A DNA stretch of 64,000 nt, taken from positions 72,009 through 136,008 of the forward strand of contig CALDKD010000013.1 in assembly GCA_937898885.1 (NCBI GenBank), read 5' to 3'. A program made the translations under genes and the position numbers. Shown here piece after piece: positions 54,646 through 63,719 of this stretch. Under the pieces are notes generated by a model that searched no databases, was not told the DNA's origin, and worked only from the letters and a program-made list of their open reading frames with translations. How positions within the stretch are numbered: the first letter of the stretch is position 1; each line of letters begins with the position of its first letter. This DNA comes from an uncultured Bacteroidales bacterium (GTDB lineage: Bacteria; Bacteroidota; Bacteroidia; Bacteroidales; Bacteroidaceae).

Positions 54646-56217
54646 ATGAGAAAGATTTCATTACTTATCACAATGACTGCCTTGATGGCGGTATGTCTGT
54701 CTGCCGGCAGCTGTCAGCCGGCCGACCCATTCACGGTAAAGACCACCAACGGCCTTGTAAAAGGTTTTGACGAGGAGGGTACAATAGCCTTCAAGGGTAT
54801 TCCATACGCCAAGGCGGAACGGTTTATGCCGCCTCAGCCTGCTGACAAGTGGGACACCGTGATGATATGCGACCAGTGGGGCCCGCAGGCTATGCAGGGT
54901 GGCCGCAACTCACGCAATGAGAAAGAGATGTCAGAGAACTGCAATGTGCTGAACGTATGGACAACAGACCTCAAGGCTAAGAAGCCTGTGATGCTGTGGT
55001 GCCACGGTGGCGGTTTTGACTCAGGCACATCGGCCTGGAACCCCGGAATGGGTCTGGCCAAGAAAGATGTGGTTGTGGTAAGCCTTAACCACCGTCTTAA
55101 TATAATAGGCTTCCTTGACCTGTCCGCGACAGGCGACCCTAGGTACAAATACTCAGGCAATGTGGGAATGATGGATGTAGTGGCCGCCCTGGAGTGGATT
55201 CGCCAAAACATCAGCGCCTTTGGCGGAGACCCGGACAATGTAACGGTATTCGGTGAGTCAGGCGGTGGCGGCAAGGTAGGCACGCTTATGTGTATGCCAC
55301 AGGCAAAGGGACTCTTCCACAAGGCAATCATTATGAGCGGAACAATCCTGAATGTGAACAACAAGGCAATGACCGAGGAGCTTGGTCTGGCCGTCCTGAA
55401 AGAGCTTGGCATACCGGCAGACCAGGTTGAGCAGATAAACGATGTGCCATACGACAAGCTTTACCAGGCAGGCCAGCGCGCGCTTGCCGCAAGCATCGGC
55501 ACACGCTCGCCAGGCACCCCTATGATGTGGGGGTTCGGCCCTACTCCCGATGGCGAGGTTCTGCTGCAGCAACCGTTCCAGCCAGACTTCGCATCAATAT
55601 CAAGCGATATTCCACTGGTTATAGGCACCACATTCAATGAGCTTCAGCGTACCCAGTATGGCCGTGAGATGAGCCTTGACGATGCAAAGAGCACAGTTCA
55701 GCCCACCTTCGGTGATAATACCGACGCATACGCCACAGAGTTTGCCAAGGCCTGGCCTGACTATATTCCACAAGACCTGCCATCGGTGGATATGATGTTC
55801 CGCCCGAAGACCATCATCACTGCCGATGCCGCATCGGCCTCAAAGACCGCACCGGTATATAACTATATGTTCACCTGGAAATCGCCTATTACCCATATCT
55901 CGGCACACGGGGCAGAGCTGAATTTCTGTTTCAACACACTGCATCTGGCCGGACGGGACCTGCCGGAGCCTTCAGAGTCAGACCTACGTCTGGCCGACCG
56001 TATGGCTCAGTCGTGGGCCAACTTCGCCCACACCGGCAATCCCAACGTGGAGGGACTGCCTGAATGGCACCCATATACCGCAGAGAACGGCGAGTGCCTA
56101 ATCTTCGGCCCTGAGTGTGAGATACGCAACAATTTTGACCGCAGCCTTGAGCAGATAATAGACTCGCACTGCTTCAGCAAACTAGATGCCTTCCGTGCCT
56201 CAGGCTCGTTGAAGTGA
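54646..56217 (+). CDS. Type-B carboxylesterase-like lipoprotein (variant GESGGGG elbow)
   Basis: A 523-residue alpha/beta-hydrolase lipoprotein (lipobox SAGSC, Cys23). The oxyanion-hole segment is WCHGGGFDSG. The nucleophile elbow is FGESGGGGKVG near residue 204, a variant of the usual GESAGG. Acid and His lie in the C-terminal part near NTTFNELQ and the GAELNFCFN stretch (His of SAHGAEL). Type-B esterases act on small esters, including acetylated sugars; the substrate is unknown. A bidirectional terminator lies just after it. A second, distinct type-B esterase lies at 61864-63387. Confidence 0.88.
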   Translation: MRKISLLITMTALMAVCLSAGSCQPADPFTVKTTNGLVKGFDEEGTIAFKGIPYAKAERFMPPQPADKWDTVMICDQWGPQAMQGGRNSRNEKEMSENCNVLNVWTTDLKAKKPVMLWCHGGGFDSGTSAWNPGMGLAKKDVVVVSLNHRLNIIGFLDLSATGDPRYKYSGNVGMMDVVAALEWIRQNISAFGGDPDNVTVFGESGGGGKVGTLMCMPQAKGLFHKAIIMSGTILNVNNKAMTEELGLAVLKELGIPADQVEQINDVPYDKLYQAGQRALAASIGTRSPGTPMMWGFGPTPDGEVLLQQPFQPDFASISSDIPLVIGTTFNELQRTQYGREMSLDDAKSTVQPTFGDNTDAYATEFAKAWPDYIPQDLPSVDMMFRPKTIITADAASASKTAPVYNYMFTWKSPITHISAHGAELNFCFNTLHLAGRDLPEPSESDLRLADRMAQSWANFAHTGNPNVEGLPEWHPYTAENGECLIFGPECEIRNNFDRSLEQIIDSHCFSKLDAFRASGSLK

Positions 56218-56230
56218 CAACCGTTACAAT

Positions 56231-56275
56231 AAACAAATTGCTCACTCCCCGGGAAAAGGAGTGAGCAATTTGTTT
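56231..56275. terminator. Bidirectional terminator between esterase and lipoprotein genes
   Basis: Perfect 18-bp arms: 56231-56248 and 56258-56275 (AAACAAATTGCTCACTCC and its complement), 9-base loop. The A/T-rich ends serve as T-runs in both directions, for the plus esterase and the minus lipoprotein. Confidence 0.9.
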
Positions 56276-56293
56276 ATACAACTGTCTGTAAGG

Positions 56294-56839
56294 TTACTTC
56301 TTTGTGAAAGTATCCATACCTAACGTCAGTTCCTTATCTGTCATTGAACGTATATCCAAGTAACTGGTATCACCAGTCTTGTGATATTTAGCACCCTCGC
56401 GGACATCCGTTACCGTCAATTTAACAGATGCGGAATATCTCTCGAAGAAATCATCGAAAGACAGATTGAACTCGTAAGTGAAATCATAGTCGGTTACCGT
56501 AATACGTGGAGTAGTCTCACCATCGTACAAGGTCTCGCTCTTATAGTAGTATGAGCCTTTCTTTGAGGCGGTATTGAAAATATAACGCTCAACTTCCGAC
56601 CTTTTACCGGTTCTGGTAGTAACAGAACCTCCGTGTGATTCCGATTCTATAAAATTCTGATTTTCCAGAATATATTCCCAAGTACCGTTGATTGCAGACT
56701 CCCACTGTTTCGGGTCAATTTCATTCTGCTCCTCTTTCTTCTGCTCTTCCTTGTCGCTCTCTTTCTCGCAGGAGACAAATGTCAGAGACAACATTGCTGT
56801 GCATACCAGCGCTAATGCAAACGAATAAATCTTTTTCAT
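56294..56839 (-). CDS. Small lipoprotein, lipocalin-like, unknown function
   Basis: A 181-residue lipoprotein. The start at 56839 (MKKIYSFALALV) is chosen because it begins the signal peptide; an in-frame extension upstream runs through the tandem-repeat region. The lipobox is FVSC (Cys24). A charged linker of Glu/Lys follows (residues about 25-42), then a single beta-rich domain with GTWEYILENQNFIESES, IFNTASKKGSYYYK and TKELTLGMDTF-like strands. This resembles lipocalin-like domains of Bacteroidetes lipoproteins. Not recognised beyond that. Confidence 0.7.
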   Translation of the reverse strand: MKKIYSFALALVCTAMLSLTFVSCEKESDKEEQKKEEQNEIDPKQWESAINGTWEYILENQNFIESESHGGSVTTRTGKRSEVERYIFNTASKKGSYYYKSETLYDGETTPRITVTDYDFTYEFNLSFDDFFERYSASVKLTVTDVREGAKYHKTGDTSYLDIRSMTDKELTLGMDTFTKK

Positions 56840-56862
56840 CTTTTTGTCTGTTAATATATGAA

Positions 56863-57119
56863 TCGCTATGCGTTTGGCTGAATCAGAATTCAGCAAAGGT
56901 ACAAGGCACCGCCACGGCCAGGGGCCGTCAAGGGAGCGGAGCGACCGCGTTTGCGAGAGCAAACTAAAAAGAGGTCGCTATGCATTTGGCTGAATCAGAA
57001 TTCAGCAAAGGTGCGAAGCACCGCCACGGCTAAAGGCCGTCAAGGGAGCGGAGCGACCGCGTTTGCGAGAGCAAACTAAAAAGAGGTCGCTATGCGTTTG
57101 GCTGAATCAGAATTCAGCC
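56863..57119. repeat. 112-bp tandem repeat (two full units and a partial third)
   Basis: Units start at TCGCTATGC: 56863-56974 and 56975-57086 (about 94% identical, seven differences), then 57087-57119. Each unit holds several small hairpins: GCTGAAT/ATTCAGC, ACGGC/GCCGT and GTTTGC/GCAAAC with a GAGA loop. Unit 2 also has GGTGC GAA GCACC, which in unit 1 has a mismatch. The partial unit overlaps the last codons of the CoA-transferase gene. Confidence 0.85.
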
Positions 57120-58588
57120 AAATGCATATCACCCTTCTCAGCCAGAGCCTTGTGCAGAGCAAACGCCTTCTCAAGACAATGAGAGGTCTGGCCCTTCTGT
57201 GAGATCTTAATGTAATCCCACATCAGCTGCTTATAGTCTGGATGCACGCAATTCTCGATGATGCACTTTGCGCGCTCGGCCGGTGACTTGCCACGGAGGT
57301 CGGCAATACCCTGCTCGGTGATGAGAACCTTCACGCTATGCTCGTTGTGGTCAATATGTGAGCACATCGGCACAATGGCACTGATCTTGCCGCCCTTTGC
57401 AACAGACGGACAGCTGAATATTGAGATGAATGCGTTGCGAGTGAAATCACCTGAGCCACCTATACCGTTCATCATCTTGACACCACTTACGTGTGTTGAG
57501 TTGACATTACCGTAGATATCGGCCTCGAGAGCGGTATTCATAGCGATAAGGCCAAGACGACGTGCCACCTCAGGGCTGTTGGAAACCTCTGTAGGACGCA
57601 GGACCAGCTTGTCCTTGAAGAAGTCCATATCGTCATAGACACTCTGCAGTGTCTCATTGCTTACACTCAGTGATGAGCTTGAGCCGAACTTACAGTGGCC
57701 CTCGCGCATCAGGTTGATTACTGAATCCTGAATAACCTCGGTGTACATCTCGAATGCAGGAACGCTGGGATCCTCGCCAAGAGCGCCAAGAACGGCATTT
57801 GCCACATTGCCCACACCACTCTGCAGAGGCAGGAATGTTGATGGGATGATTCCGCGCTTCAGGTCGCTGATAAGGAACTGAGCCACATTGTGACCAATCT
57901 GCTGTGTAATCTCGTCGGGAGCTGTAAAGCCACGGGCCTCATCTGGAATGTTTACCTCTACAATGCCCAGAATCTTGGAAGGATCTACCTGAATGTAGTC
58001 CTTTCCGGCACGGTCGCTTGGCTTGTAAACCGGAATCTCCTGACGATATGGAGGATCCTGAAGCTCGAAGATATCGTGCAGACCCTTGGCGCACTTTGCG
58101 TGGGCGGCATTGAGCTCAATGATGAGCTTATCGGCCAGGCGCGCTACTGTAGGAGCGATACCTACGCCTGCGGTCACCCATATCTTGCCATCGTCGGTAA
58201 TATCGAAGGCCTCGATGATACCGATGTTCACCTTGCCCATAAAACCGTAACGGAGCTCCTGGGCCATCTGGCTCAGGTGAATGTCGTTATATGCGATCTC
58301 GCCGTTGTTCACAGCGGTGCGGAAGTCCTTGTTGGTAGTGTAAGGAGCACGATAGCGGATAGCGTGCTCGCGCGACAGGATACCGTCGCAGCTGTCACCG
58401 GTGGATGCACCTGTAAAGATTCCAATCTGGAAAGGCTTGCCCTGCTCGTGCAGTTCGTGAGCCATCTTGCCAATCTCGGCAGTAACTGCCTTCGGAGTAC
58501 CCGCTGGCGTAAAACCACTAAGGCCGATATTGTAACCGTCCTTCACATATGCAGCCGCCTCGGCCGCAGTCATTCTTTTGAAAGCCAT
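57107..58588 (-). CDS. Acetyl-CoA hydrolase/transferase family; likely succinate/acetate:CoA transferase
   Basis: A 493-residue class I CoA-transferase. The N-terminal half has the family's GLSGFTPAGTPKAV and IGIFTGASTGDSCDG. The second half has GIGGSGDFTRNA, the glycine-rich CoA loop, and the catalytic Glu in AFEMYTEVIQDS. The C-terminal MCSHIDHNEHSVKVLITEQGIADLRG is diagnostic. In Bacteroidales such an enzyme could recycle CoA between succinyl, propionyl and acetyl in propionate or acetate formation. Specificity is not certain from sequence. The last codons, MHLAEF, are also found inverted in the tandem repeat beside it. Confidence 0.88.
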   Translation of the reverse strand: MAFKRMTAAEAAAYVKDGYNIGLSGFTPAGTPKAVTAEIGKMAHELHEQGKPFQIGIFTGASTGDSCDGILSREHAIRYRAPYTTNKDFRTAVNNGEIAYNDIHLSQMAQELRYGFMGKVNIGIIEAFDITDDGKIWVTAGVGIAPTVARLADKLIIELNAAHAKCAKGLHDIFELQDPPYRQEIPVYKPSDRAGKDYIQVDPSKILGIVEVNIPDEARGFTAPDEITQQIGHNVAQFLISDLKRGIIPSTFLPLQSGVGNVANAVLGALGEDPSVPAFEMYTEVIQDSVINLMREGHCKFGSSSSLSVSNETLQSVYDDMDFFKDKLVLRPTEVSNSPEVARRLGLIAMNTALEADIYGNVNSTHVSGVKMMNGIGGSGDFTRNAFISIFSCPSVAKGGKISAIVPMCSHIDHNEHSVKVLITEQGIADLRGKSPAERAKCIIENCVHPDYKQLMWDYIKISQKGQTSHCLEKAFALHKALAEKGDMHLAEF

Positions 58589-58627
58589 TTTTATATTGTT
58601 TTGGTTCTATAATTCCGTTTCAGACTG

Positions 58628-58635
58628 CAAATTTA
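58628..58635 (-). promoter_or_regulatory. Promoter -7 element of the CoA-transferase gene
   Basis: TAAATTTG followed by C on the minus strand, 39 bases upstream of the start codon. The -33 box is weak. Confidence 0.45.
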
Positions 58636-58831
58636 CATAATTATTCCCGCATATAGCATTAAAGCCGGCACAACATCATCCGTGCCGACACATCTTTCTA
58701 TTTTGAGATAAACGCGCCGTTTCTTCTCTGTTTTCTGCCATATGTTTACAAAACTATCCATTTTTCCGATACGAAACACCACAAAATACATGAATAGAGG
58801 TGGAAAATAAGTAATTTCGCGGCTGATATAT

Positions 58832-60184
58832 ATGCGTACAGCAATGACAGACAACCAGACAAAGAGACTTTTCATCGAGACATACGGCTGCCAGATGAAT
58901 GTGGCTGACAGCGAGGTCATAGCATCAATCATGCGGATGGCGGGATACGAGCCTGTGCAGGATATCGCGGACGCCGATGCCATTTTCCTGAACACCTGCT
59001 CCATACGCGACAATGCCGAGCAGAAAATCTGGAACAGGCTTGAGGCCCTGTATGCGATGAAGAAGAAGCGCTCCGGGCTGATAATAGGCGTGATGGGCTG
59101 TATGGCCGAGCGCACCAAAAACGAGCTGATAGAGCATCATCACGTGGATGTGGTAGCCGGACCGGACGCATATCTCTCCTTGCCGCAACTTATAGCCGAG
59201 GCCGAGAACGGAGGCAAGGCCATCAATGTGGAGCTGTCAACCACCGAGACTTATCGCGACATCATACCCGACCGCATCTGCGGCAACCACATCAGCGGCT
59301 TTGTTTCCATAATGCGAGGCTGCAACAACTTCTGCCATTACTGCATCGTGCCATATACCCGCGGACGTGAGCGCAGCCGCGACGTGCAGAGCATCCTTAA
59401 CGAGGTGCTTGACCTGCGCGACAAAGGCTTCAAGGAGGTTACACTGCTTGGGCAGAATGTCAACTCATACCGTTACGAGAGCGATGGAGTGACGGTAGGA
59501 TTCCCCGAGCTGCTCAGACAGGTTGCGCTGGCCGTACCTGAGATGCGTGTACGCTTCACCACATCGCACCCCAAGGATATGAGTGATGAGACACTGCAGG
59601 TGATAGCTGAGACACCGAACGTGTGCCGTCACATCCACCTGCCAGTGCAGAGCGGAAGCAACCGCATACTTGAGCTGATGAACCGCAAATACACACGCGA
59701 GTGGTATCTGGAGCGCGTAGCGGCCATCAAACGCATAGTACCGGACTGCGGCCTCACAACTGACATGTTCACCGGATTCCACTCCGAGACCGAGGAAGAC
59801 CATCAGCAGACTCTGTCACTGATGCGGGAGTGCCGTTTCGACGCTTCGTTCGATTTCAAGTATTCAGAGCGTCCCGGCACCTTCGCAAGCCGTCATCTAC
59901 CCGATGACATACCCGAGGATGTAAAGATACGCCGCCTGAACGAGATGATAGAGCTGCAGAGCCAACTCTCTCTGGAGTGTCACCGTGAGTGCATCGGCAA
60001 GACATATCAGGTGCTGGCCGAGGGCTACTCAAAGCGCTCACGCGAACAGCTGTACGGGCGCACTGAGCAGAACCGCACCGTGGTATTCGACAAAGGCTCA
60101 TACCATCCGGGCGATTTCCTGTATGTAACCATAGAGGACGCCACATCAGCCACACTGATTGGAAAGACAATTGACAACCAATAA
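58832..60184 (+). CDS. miaB: tRNA-2-methylthio-N6-dimethylallyladenosine synthase
   Basis: A 450-residue radical SAM methylthiotransferase. The N-terminal UPF0004 domain has ETYGCQMNVADSE (Cys20), LNTCSIRDNAEQK and VMGCMAER, which hold the second Fe-S cluster. The radical SAM cluster is CNNFCHYC in SIMRGCNNFCHYCIVPY. The C-terminal TRAM domain (GKTYQVLAEGYSKRS...) binds RNA. Together these fit MiaB, which modifies A37 of tRNAs reading UNN codons. Start could also be the Met at 58844. The nucleoside permease gene follows after 9 bp. Confidence 0.95.
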   Translation: MRTAMTDNQTKRLFIETYGCQMNVADSEVIASIMRMAGYEPVQDIADADAIFLNTCSIRDNAEQKIWNRLEALYAMKKKRSGLIIGVMGCMAERTKNELIEHHHVDVVAGPDAYLSLPQLIAEAENGGKAINVELSTTETYRDIIPDRICGNHISGFVSIMRGCNNFCHYCIVPYTRGRERSRDVQSILNEVLDLRDKGFKEVTLLGQNVNSYRYESDGVTVGFPELLRQVALAVPEMRVRFTTSHPKDMSDETLQVIAETPNVCRHIHLPVQSGSNRILELMNRKYTREWYLERVAAIKRIVPDCGLTTDMFTGFHSETEEDHQQTLSLMRECRFDASFDFKYSERPGTFASRHLPDDIPEDVKIRRLNEMIELQSQLSLECHRECIGKTYQVLAEGYSKRSREQLYGRTEQNRTVVFDKGSYHPGDFLYVTIEDATSATLIGKTIDNQ

Positions 60185-60193
60185 TCAACGGAT

Positions 60194-61510
60194 ATGACTG
60201 GAAGCAATAATATCAGGCTGAGACTCATCATATTAAGTTTCCTGGAATTCGCAGTCTGGGGCGCGTACCTCACATCATTCGGACGTTATCTGGGAATCAT
60301 AGGATTCGGACCTCAGATCAAGTGGTTCTTCGCAATGCAAGGCATAGTGTCGCTCTTCATGCCCGCACTTATGGGAATAGTGGCTGACCGTCATATACAG
60401 GCCCAGAAGGTGCTGGCCATATGCCACCTGATAGCCGGTGTGTTTATGATATCAGCCAGCCTTTACTGTATGAGACATTCAGAAGGTACAATCCGTTTCG
60501 CGCCACTCTTCATCCTTTACAGCATCAGTCTGGCATTCTATATGCCGACAATAGCCATCAGTAACTCCGTGGCATACAGCACGCTCACTCAGGCCGGAAT
60601 GGACACTGTAAGCAATTTCCCGCCCATACGCGCATTCGGTACAATAGGTTTCATCTGCAGTATGCTGTTGACCAACTGGCTCAGGATAGGAGGAGTGGCA
60701 ATGCAGGACTCATACACGCAGCTGGCCGCATCGGGCATACTGTCACTTGTGCTTTTTCTCTTCTCGCTGACGCTTCCCGCTTGTCCGGTAAACAAGAATG
60801 CAGGAAGAAAATCATTCATCGATACATTCGGCCTAAGGGCATTCACCCTCTTCAAGGAGTACCGTATGGCCGTATTCTTTATATTCGCCATGCTTCTTGG
60901 CTCCGCACTGCAGATAACCAACGCATACGCCAATACATTCCTCGGCTCTTTCGGTGCCATTCCTGAATACGCCAACTCATTTGCGGTAAGGAACTCCAAC
61001 GCCCTGCTTGCCATATCGCAGGCATCAGAGACGCTTTGCATATTGCTTATCCCGTTCTTTATGAAACGTCTGGGAATAAAAAAGGTGATGCTTACCGCAA
61101 TGCTGGCCTGGGTGCTCAGGTTCGGTCTTTTCGCTATAGGAAAGCCCGATATGCCAGGTGTAGTCTGGCTAATAATCAGCTGTATAGTCTATGGAGTGGC
61201 ATTTGACTTCTTCAACATATCGGGCTCCATTTTCGTTGACCAGAACGTTGGAAAGGATATCCGCTCCTCCGCACAGGGATTGTTTATGATGATGACCAAC
61301 GGTCTGGGAGCCTCAATCGGCACTCTTGCCGCAGGAGCCGTTGTTGACAAGCTGGTATATGAGGCACCAGTGCCATCGTGGTCTGCCACCTGGGGTATTT
61401 TTGCAGGCTACGCCCTTGTTGTGGCCATAGCATTTGCCATATTGTTCAAGCCGGAAAAGAACAATGACAGACAATGCAGGCAGCCGTCATCTCCGGATAG
61501 GATTTCCTAA
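60194..61510 (+). CDS. Nucleoside permease (NupG-type MFS)
   Basis: A 438-residue inner-membrane protein with about twelve hydrophobic segments. The N-terminal LSFLEFAVWGAYLTSFGRYLG is typical of the nucleoside:H+ symporter branch (NupG/XapB), and PPIRAFGTIGFICSMLLTNW is its central signature. It would import nucleosides. It follows miaB by 9 bp. It converges with the small sensor-like fragment, leaving a single base between stop codons. Confidence 0.88.
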   Translation: MTGSNNIRLRLIILSFLEFAVWGAYLTSFGRYLGIIGFGPQIKWFFAMQGIVSLFMPALMGIVADRHIQAQKVLAICHLIAGVFMISASLYCMRHSEGTIRFAPLFILYSISLAFYMPTIAISNSVAYSTLTQAGMDTVSNFPPIRAFGTIGFICSMLLTNWLRIGGVAMQDSYTQLAASGILSLVLFLFSLTLPACPVNKNAGRKSFIDTFGLRAFTLFKEYRMAVFFIFAMLLGSALQITNAYANTFLGSFGAIPEYANSFAVRNSNALLAISQASETLCILLIPFFMKRLGIKKVMLTAMLAWVLRFGLFAIGKPDMPGVVWLIISCIVYGVAFDFFNISGSIFVDQNVGKDIRSSAQGLFMMMTNGLGASIGTLAAGAVVDKLVYEAPVPSWSATWGIFAGYALVVAIAFAILFKPEKNNDRQCRQPSSPDRIS

Positions 61511-61511
61511 G

Positions 61512-61814
61512 CTACTCCAGCAACTCATACGGACTCTCAGGATCTGATGTTATCATATGCGGCATTGGCGGGGTCACTGTCTCAATCTTCTCCAGCCTGC
61601 TCTCCAGAATGTTTGAGGCAGATTGCAGTGATTCCCAGGAATTGTTGTGTACCGTATTGAGCGTCTGCTTATATGAGGTGTTGATAGTAAGGATATTGCT
61701 TATGATTGAGAGCAATGTCACCACCAGTATCACAAATGCCGTAAGCCTGAATGATACTCCGCCAACCTGCCTCTCCTGTAAGCTGATTTTCCTTCCTCGC
61801 ATATTCAAATTCAA
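61512..61814 (-). CDS. Short membrane protein, probable truncated remnant of a sensor
   Basis: A 100-residue protein starting MNLNMRGRKI with one transmembrane helix (LTAFVILVVTLLSIISNIL, about 24-42), then a short helical outer segment (SASNILESRLEKIETVT). This resembles the N-terminus of SpoIIE-type phosphatase or cache-domain sensors in Bacteroidetes, where a long extracellular domain, HAMP and catalytic domain would follow. Here a stop codon comes after YELLE, so the sensor and output domains are absent. A TAACTTTG promoter-like box lies upstream at 61828-61835. It is either a relict or a small protein; the former seems more likely. Confidence 0.55.
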   Translation of the reverse strand: MNLNMRGRKISLQERQVGGVSFRLTAFVILVVTLLSIISNILTINTSYKQTLNTVHNNSWESLQSASNILESRLEKIETVTPPMPHMITSDPESPYELLE

Positions 61815-61863
61815 TATTCTTCGAAGACAAAGTTATACAGAAATAAATACCAATTGCAGGTAT

Positions 61864-63387
61864 CTACTCAGATAAGTGACTGCCCATATGCGATGCCTCA
61901 TTGCCAGCGGCATCCAGCTTGAACAACATAAGTGACGGATTATCGGCGGTACACGGACTCCAGGCACCATCCCCGGCTCCGTTAGGGTTGCCGTAACGCG
62001 CAAAGTTTGTCCAGGCGGTAAGCATTTTCCCGGACAAAGCCCAGTCGCCTTTTGTCCAGGGACGCCAGCTGTGGCGCATCGACTTGAAGAAGTACCAAAG
62101 ATCAGATGAGTGGAAGGCTCCCTCCAGTCTTGTAAGCGGACTATCCTCGTCTGTGCTCTCCTGATGGGCCTTGCGAGCCTCAGGGTGCGAGTTGTCATCG
62201 GGAAGACTGCGCGCAAACTCGTATGCCCAGGCCTTGCCGCCCACAGCCTGGCGGTTCAGGCAGAAATCAATTACCTCGTCCGACATCTCGCGGTAATCGT
62301 TCATCGTATAGCCTATCATATAAGGAACATTGGCCAGAGTCCCGTCCAATGCCGCCTGGTCAAAACTCTTTGTAGATACATACCCCTCAATGACAGGATG
62401 CTGATACCCGTTGAGAAGCGACATTCCTCTGATGCCGGGGAAACCGCCGGTGGCGGAGTTGTATATCTCAGCAACAGAGAAGATGGCCTCAGTGCTGGCC
62501 TCACGCATTTTATCGAGTGAGGTATATCCCGCCCAATCCATAATGGCTTTCGATTTCAGCTCGGCCTGATGAAACTCGCTGAGGTTTGTTACAGAATCAG
62601 GAACAGTGGCTAGACCGCCTGCGCTCATTATCACAGCCTTATGAAAAAGACCACGCGCCAATGGAGACTCGCAGAGCATACGCACGCATCCTCCGCCGGC
62701 ACTCTGACCGGCAAGGGTTACATTGTCTGGGTCACCACCGAATGCGGCTATGTTGTCACGCACCCACTCAAGCGACCGGATCTGGTCAAGCAGGCCGTAG
62801 TTTCCAGACGAATTGTTCCCACTCTCCTCTGTCAGTTCCGGATGCGCCAGAAAGCCGAATACCCCGAGGCGGTAATTGATGGAGACCAGAACCACATCCT
62901 TGGCTGCAATCTCCTGCCCGTCAAACTCAGGCTCAGAGCCGAAGCCCTCACGGCACCCTCCGCCGTGAATCCAAAGAATTACAGGAAGTCTGGCATCGCT
63001 CTGCCCCGGCTTGCTTGTCCAGACATTCAGATACAGACAATCCTCGCTGTAGGTGGATTCGTCACCATAACCCCATTCAGAATAGTATCCACCGTTGAAT
63101 TGCGTATGCTGGAATCCCGGCCTGCCGAACTTGTCGCATATACGTACGCCATCCCAGGGAACAACCGGTTGCGGAGCCTTCCAACGTAATCCGCGAATAG
63201 GAGGCGCCGCATACGGAATACCCCTGAACACATACACACCGCTGATGTCAGTACGCACACCCTGCACCTGCCCGCCATCAATATCCAGTATAGGACAGGC
63301 TTTTTGACAAGCGGCAGCTACTGTAATCAACGCCATCAAGGCAGACATTCTGATTATATGGAAAACTCCTGTTCGCGACATAAACAT
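61864..63387 (-). CDS. Type-B carboxylesterase lipoprotein
   Basis: A 507-residue alpha/beta-hydrolase with a lipobox (TVAAAC, Cys27). Motifs: FRGIPYAAPPIRGLRWKAPQP at the start, SEDCLYLNVWTS, LWIHGGGCREG for the oxyanion hole, and LAGQSAGGGCVRML with the nucleophile Ser near residue 226. The usual C-terminal His would be in SPLTRLEGAFHSSDLWY. The family includes type-B carboxylesterases and para-nitrobenzyl-type esterases, so deacetylation of plant glycans is possible but not shown. It differs clearly from the first esterase, so this is not a recent duplicate. Confidence 0.92.
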   Translation of the reverse strand: MFMSRTGVFHIIRMSALMALITVAAACQKACPILDIDGGQVQGVRTDISGVYVFRGIPYAAPPIRGLRWKAPQPVVPWDGVRICDKFGRPGFQHTQFNGGYYSEWGYGDESTYSEDCLYLNVWTSKPGQSDARLPVILWIHGGGCREGFGSEPEFDGQEIAAKDVVLVSINYRLGVFGFLAHPELTEESGNNSSGNYGLLDQIRSLEWVRDNIAAFGGDPDNVTLAGQSAGGGCVRMLCESPLARGLFHKAVIMSAGGLATVPDSVTNLSEFHQAELKSKAIMDWAGYTSLDKMREASTEAIFSVAEIYNSATGGFPGIRGMSLLNGYQHPVIEGYVSTKSFDQAALDGTLANVPYMIGYTMNDYREMSDEVIDFCLNRQAVGGKAWAYEFARSLPDDNSHPEARKAHQESTDEDSPLTRLEGAFHSSDLWYFFKSMRHSWRPWTKGDWALSGKMLTAWTNFARYGNPNGAGDGAWSPCTADNPSLMLFKLDAAGNEASHMGSHLSE

Positions 63388-63719
63388 TATTTGAAGAATT
63401 CACGAAGTTAGTAAAATTCCACTGCATCGGCGCAAATCCTGACACGGAAACATTGGCTCACCCGAAAAAGAGCGTGGATTTTCTGCGTTTCGTATAAAGA
63501 CCGTAATCAGAGGGTGTTGCAGCAAAAGCCACAGTCCGAGACTGTTGCAACAAAGGCCGCAGCTGCAAACAAAAATGGCAGAAATCGTACTTTTCGGATG
63601 AAAATCGTCCGATTTTTTGACACTTTCCGCTATATTTGCAATGGTAAACCATGAAATCACATATCTGATGAATTGGTACGCCATGAACTTAAAACCACAA
63701 ACACTTAAATCATTTTATT
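63388..63719. other. Intergenic region with imperfect direct repeats
   Basis: No convincing gene is seen in these 332 bases. The sequence GTTGCRRCAAARGCCRCAG occurs twice, at 63516-63534 and 63544-63562 (period 28, three mismatches). The stretch upstream of 63720 has a promoter-like TATATTTG. Confidence 0.5.
63631..63638 (+). promoter_or_regulatory. Promoter -7 element of the PD-(D/E)XK gene
   Basis: TATATTTG followed by C, about 80 bases upstream of the ATG at 63720. The -33 box is weak. Confidence 0.4.

Noticed and set aside
56840..56962. An N-terminal extension of the small lipoprotein into the tandem repeat
   Set aside because: The real start is followed by a normal signal peptide and lipobox; the upstream frame only translates the repeat.
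56863..57119. The 112-bp repeat as a CRISPR array
   Set aside because: Units are adjacent with no unique spacers, units are longer than CRISPR repeats, and there are no cas genes nearby.
57890..58612. A 240-residue open frame antisense to the CoA-transferase gene
   Set aside because: The CoA-transferase gene is complete and has its own promoter box; the opposite frame looks like a shadow.
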